NCBI GenBank assembly: GCA_948759685.1
Contig: CAQBGY010000200.1
Coordinates: 1-6,332 of the forward strand
Source of the DNA: an uncultured Eubacterium sp.
GTDB lineage: Bacteria > Bacillota_A > Clostridia > Lachnospirales > Lachnospiraceae
Reading direction: 5' to 3'
DNA: 6,332 nucleotides
The position numbers were made by a program, and so were the translations under genes. This document shows, one piece after another, positions 4,163 through 6,332 of the stretch (its first letter is position 1; each line of letters starts with the position of its first letter). The notes beneath the pieces are model-generated. The model was not told the DNA's origin. It saw only the letters and a list, made by a program, of their open reading frames with translations, and did no database searches.

Positions 4163-5106
4163 CTATCTTTCACATGCCTTTTCCATCTCTTCACCCAAAT
4201 CTTCAAACTGTAAATGGGTATATGTTTTAAGCGTTACACCGATATCCGAATGCCCCATAATGTACTGCAACTTTTTAGGATTAACACCAGACTTTGCCAT
4301 ATTGCTACAAAATGTATGCCTTGCTACATGTGGGGTAATCACTGGAAGTTCTTTCTTGTAAATCTTATTATACTTCTCACGGATACGTTGAAAGTATTTC
4401 TCCCAATGCAAAGCAACCATCGGCTATTATTTTTGTCCAGATACAGAAATCCGCACTTGCCATCAATCATAGGTTCAATCTTTGGTTTCTTGCGTTTCTC
4501 CAAAATACGTTTAAAACATTCCCTCACTTCATCAGACATAGGCACATATCTCACGCCTTTTTCTATCTTAGGCGTTTCTATGACATATTCCATATCCCTT
4601 TTCCTCTGTAATTGATGATCGACTCTGATTTTATTATCCTCAAAATCAATATCATCTTTTGTCAATCCACAAAATTCTGAAATGCGCATTCCCGTGTGGA
4701 AAAGGTTTAGACCTCTTCGTAATACTTGCAGTAGACATTGTCGTCATGGATAAATTTTAGGAACTTCCGCATCTGGTCTTTTGTAATGGCTTCCCTCGTC
4801 ACGCTGTCATTGACCACCACCCCGGCAAGCCCAAAGCCGAAGGGTTTCTTCATCAGCACGTCATCGTCAACCGTCATCTGGAAAGCCGGGCGCAGGACGC
4901 CCCGCACGGTCTTTGCGGTGCTGTAATACCTCCCGTCCTGCTGGAACTTTATCAGGAACCGTTTTGCGTCCGATGTCTTGACCTGCGATATCTTCTTGTC
5001 ATTAAAAGTTTCGCTTTTCAGGATGTTCTGTACAAATTTGTAATTCATTAGCGTATTTGGCTTGGCCACCGTTTTCATTGTAAGATATCGCTCCACCAGT
5101 TCCCTG
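4163..5106 (-). pseudogene. int: Tn916/Tn1549-type tyrosine integrase core and catalytic domain with two frameshifts
   Basis: Read with two single-base restorations, this encodes about 312 residues. First comes a core-binding domain (LVERYLTMKTVAKPNTLMNY to about 5040, then KISQVKTSDAKRFL, PAFQMTVDDD). Next are the catalytic boxes: GMRISEFCGLT with the first arginine, ETPK with the lysine, HVARHTF (HxxR), MGHSD and TYTH with the tyrosine. Such integrases cut and join element ends. The frame ends in TAA at 4709-4707, where one missing base (GTC TAN AAC CTT) would restore VYNLFHTGMRISE. A second missing base near 4428-4424 (AATAAG to AATAG) would restore DKNNKPMVALHWEKY. The DNA-arm-binding N-terminus is replaced by unrelated sequence. 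The segment 4707-5060 is visibly richer in GC than 4163-4700, which suggests a hybrid. Assembly errors are an alternative cause of the indels. Confidence 0.85.
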
Positions 5107-5860
5107 TTCTGGCCTGAAGCGGATGCACATTCTTTTGCAGAAATGGTACTCAAAGACTTATTAACTACATCATGCCTTTTGCTTCCCTCTGGTATCCCTT
5201 TTCCATTGGTGCTAATGAAATCCTGCTTCACTACTTCTGCCAAATCTGCTTTTACCTGTTCCGACACAGGCACGATTTTTTTGTAATCACTTCTTCCTTT
5301 AAGGCATCTTTCAGCGTGTTCTTTGGAAAAGCATGGAACGCCATCCTCGTTATAATACAAATAACTGTGCTTATACTTCACCCCTCCACTGACATTCGCA
5401 CCAACCTGCGGCTGATCTTTCACAGTGGTTTTGCCTGCATCCTCTTCCTGGGCAGCTTCTATAATCGTCCGGATAGCTGTGTCATTCAGATAAATTGTTC
5501 CGTCTTTGGATTCAGACATTTTTTCTTCCAGTTTTTCCTGAAACTCTTTCTGTTTTTCTGCCGCTTTTTCTCTTATTTTTTCAATATGTTTTTCTATATT
5601 CTCCCGTGATTTCTCACTAAGTTTTTTATAGAAGGTATTATCATGCTATGCCTCTCTGTCCACATAAACATAACTGGCATCATACGAGATCATCTGATGA
5701 ATACTGCTCCCATAATCCAGAATACCGGCATTCCCCTCACTGTCATATTCATGTGTCGTCCTCCCGCTGCCCTGTATGCACACCCTGTCGCGGATATCCT
5801 CCATATCCGCCCGGAACTGTTTCTGGCAGACTGTCAGGAAGGGGTTCACCCACAAAAGGC
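5107..5860 (-). pseudogene. Unrecognised protein, interrupted by an amber codon and fused to the integrase core
   Basis: One frame runs from about 5860 into the integrase, broken only by TAG at 5648-5646. Before the stop it reads FRADMEDIRDRVCIQGSGRTT and YDASYVYVDREA. After it come HDNTFYKKLSEK and a strongly charged, lysine/glutamate-rich helix of about 40 residues (probably coiled coil) reaching MSESKDGTIYLND near 5519. Next are AAQEEDAGKTTVKDQ, the aromatic patch HSYLYYNEDGVPCF and VSEQVKADLAEVVKQDF. There is no start codon with a ribosome site after the amber, although ATG 5519 is possible. I do not recognise the family. It takes the place of the arm-binding domain expected at the integrase N-terminus, so the join at about 5100-5130 is most likely an accidental fusion. 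Confidence 0.55.
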
Positions 5861-5869
5861 ACCGTAGGG

Positions 5870-5937
5870 CGTTCCATGCAAGCCCACAGGACTTCCATAA
5901 TCTGCTATTCACTCGGTGTAATCTCTTCCTTTCCCAT
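5870..5937 (-). pseudogene. blaI: N-terminal remnant of a BlaI/MecI-type repressor with an amber codon
   Basis: ATG 5937 has a GGAAGG ribosome site at 5950-5945 with a 7-nt gap, and a promoter further up. The frame reads MGKEEITPSE, then TAG at 5907-5905, then QIMEVLWACMERPTV. The BlaI/MecI/CopY repressor family begins its winged helix with ITPSE(W)xIMEVLW, so a TGG-to-TAG change (or CAG-to-TAG) in one codon is the simplest reading. Similarity stops after about 23 residues and the DNA then passes into the unrelated frame at 5860. Intact BlaI proteins are about 120-130 residues and usually sit before blaR1, which is absent here. The regulator is dead, but its transcription start may still drive the downstream composite. 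Confidence 0.6.
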
Positions 5938-5967
5938 ACCGTTTCCTTCCTTTCGATTTTTATTTCC

Positions 5968-5995
5968 ATTTTATATATCGGTTAATTATTGTTAA
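5968..5995 (-). promoter_or_regulatory. Probable promoter of the BlaI remnant
   Basis: TTAACA at 5995-5990, a 16-bp spacer and TAAAAT at 5973-5968, each five of six to consensus. A TTAAC-AATAA-TTAAC direct repeat overlaps the -35. I do not see the TACAnnTGTA operator common for BlaI. Confidence 0.45.
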
Positions 5996-6207
5996 TGACT
6001 AAGAAATGTTGACGTTTTGCATGGAAGGCTCTTACACCACCACCCGAATATGGCATATCGCCATTCGTCTGATATAGGGGCGGCTGCCCCTGCAAGGCGG
6101 CGCAATCGCAAACCGCCTTGTAGGCATATTAACTCTGTTTCCCCCGCTTTCCAACAGGCAGACCGCCGCATACAGTTTAAATACTGCCCTTTATCATATA
6201 TCAAGTC
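5996..6207. other. Gene-free, GC-rich spacer with strong hairpins
   Basis: No convincing gene. GGGGC at 6077-6081 pairs with GCCCC at 6086-6090, and CAAGGCGG at 6093-6100 pairs with CCGCCTTG at 6113-6120 around a 12-nt loop. Neither is followed by a T-run on either strand. The GC content is well above the left half of the window, so this spacer probably came with the BlaI region from a different source. Confidence 0.45.
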
Positions 6208-6332
6208 CTAAAACATTTCTTCTACATAATCGATCATTGGATGTAACTTTCCGCTATGCAGCATATCAATTAAGCCGTCCCGGTCTACCCACTGGATACT
6301 GATAACTTCTGTTTCCTGCATTTTTATCTCGG
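6208..6332 (-). CDS. C-terminal end of a possible NUDIX hydrolase
   Basis: The frame enters from the right edge and ends with TAG at 6210-6208, giving 40 residues: EIKMQETEVISIQWVDRDGL then IDMLHSGKLHPMIDYVEEMF. The pattern E-T-E-V-x-x-x-x-W-V-x-x-x-x-L-x-x-M-x-x-x-G-K-x-x-P is common after the NUDIX box, where the C-terminal strand and helix of small NUDIX hydrolases lie. The NUDIX box itself is outside the window, so this is a family-level suggestion only. The gene shares strand with the BlaI remnant and lies about 270 bp upstream of its start. It looks intact as far as seen and may be the chromosomal edge of the island. Confidence 0.5.
   Translation of the reverse strand, partial: EIKMQETEVISIQWVDRDGLIDMLHSGKLHPMIDYVEEMF

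Noticed and set aside
4339..4689. The middle integrase frame as a separate gene starting at ATG 4689
   Set aside because: That ATG is the Met inside the conserved GMRISE box and no ribosome site precedes it; it is an internal part of the frameshifted integrase.
5646..5907. Reassignment of TAG as a sense codon, because two in-frame ambers occur
   Set aside because: TAG also ends the excisionase (twice in tandem), the holin-like peptide, the integrase and the NUDIX-like gene at expected positions, so ordinary nonsense mutation is simpler.
5643..5995. Several plus-strand frames opposite the BlaI stub and unknown protein
   Set aside because: They are rich in His, Pro and Cys, lack ribosome sites and mirror the minus-strand coding sequence.
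5992..6204. Minus-strand 70-codon frame in the GC-rich spacer
   Set aside because: It covers the strong hairpins, lacks a ribosome site and has a Trp/Cys-rich composition unlike a real protein.

Overview
The window looks like an accessory island from a low-GC Firmicute, probably a gut Lachnospiraceae or related Clostridia. This is inferred from the AT-rich sequence, GGAG/AAGGAG ribosome sites, canonical -35/-10 promoters, and Tn916/Tn1549-type xis and integrase sequences. Almost every mobility gene is broken or partial, so this is a decaying stack of mobile-element remnants rather than one intact element. No tRNA, rRNA, CRISPR array or complete transposase gene is visible.

Layout. Positions 1-761 (minus strand) hold the start of an unknown gene, a Tn916-type excisionase, a strong terminator and a small unknown gene. 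Positions 779-1131 (plus) hold the C-terminal third of a serine resolvase, then a clear terminator. Positions 1132-1632 contain no gene but do contain terminator-like hairpins, a strand-biased G-rich pattern and the toxin promoter. Positions 1550-1915 form a compact type I toxin-antitoxin candidate: a 27-residue holin-like membrane peptide on the plus strand whose Shine-Dalgarno is locked in a GAAA-capped hairpin, opposed by a minus-strand antisense RNA with its own promoter and terminator lying in the toxin mRNA 3' UTR. Positions 1923-2207 (minus) encode a very acidic 94-residue protein whose transcript would run into the antisense RNA.

Positions 2346-4045 are bounded by two about 94-bp direct repeats, 1606 bp apart. 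Between them lie a tyrosine-integrase C-terminal fragment and a type III toxin-antitoxin locus. That locus has a -35/-10 promoter, 2.7 tandem 48-49-nt RNA repeats with covarying hairpins (antitoxin), and a 163-residue ToxN/AbiQ-superfamily endoribonuclease most like CptN.

Positions 4163-5969 are a composite pseudogene region on the minus strand. It holds a BlaI-type repressor N-terminus with an amber codon, an unrecognised protein with another amber codon, and that protein's frame fused to a Tn916-type integrase core and catalytic domain carrying two single-base deletions. Positions 6208-6332 are the C-terminus of a possible NUDIX hydrolase.

How it fits together (inference): integrase-linked elements appear to have accumulated next to one another and then decayed. 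The two toxin-antitoxin modules look intact and may be what keeps the island in the genome.
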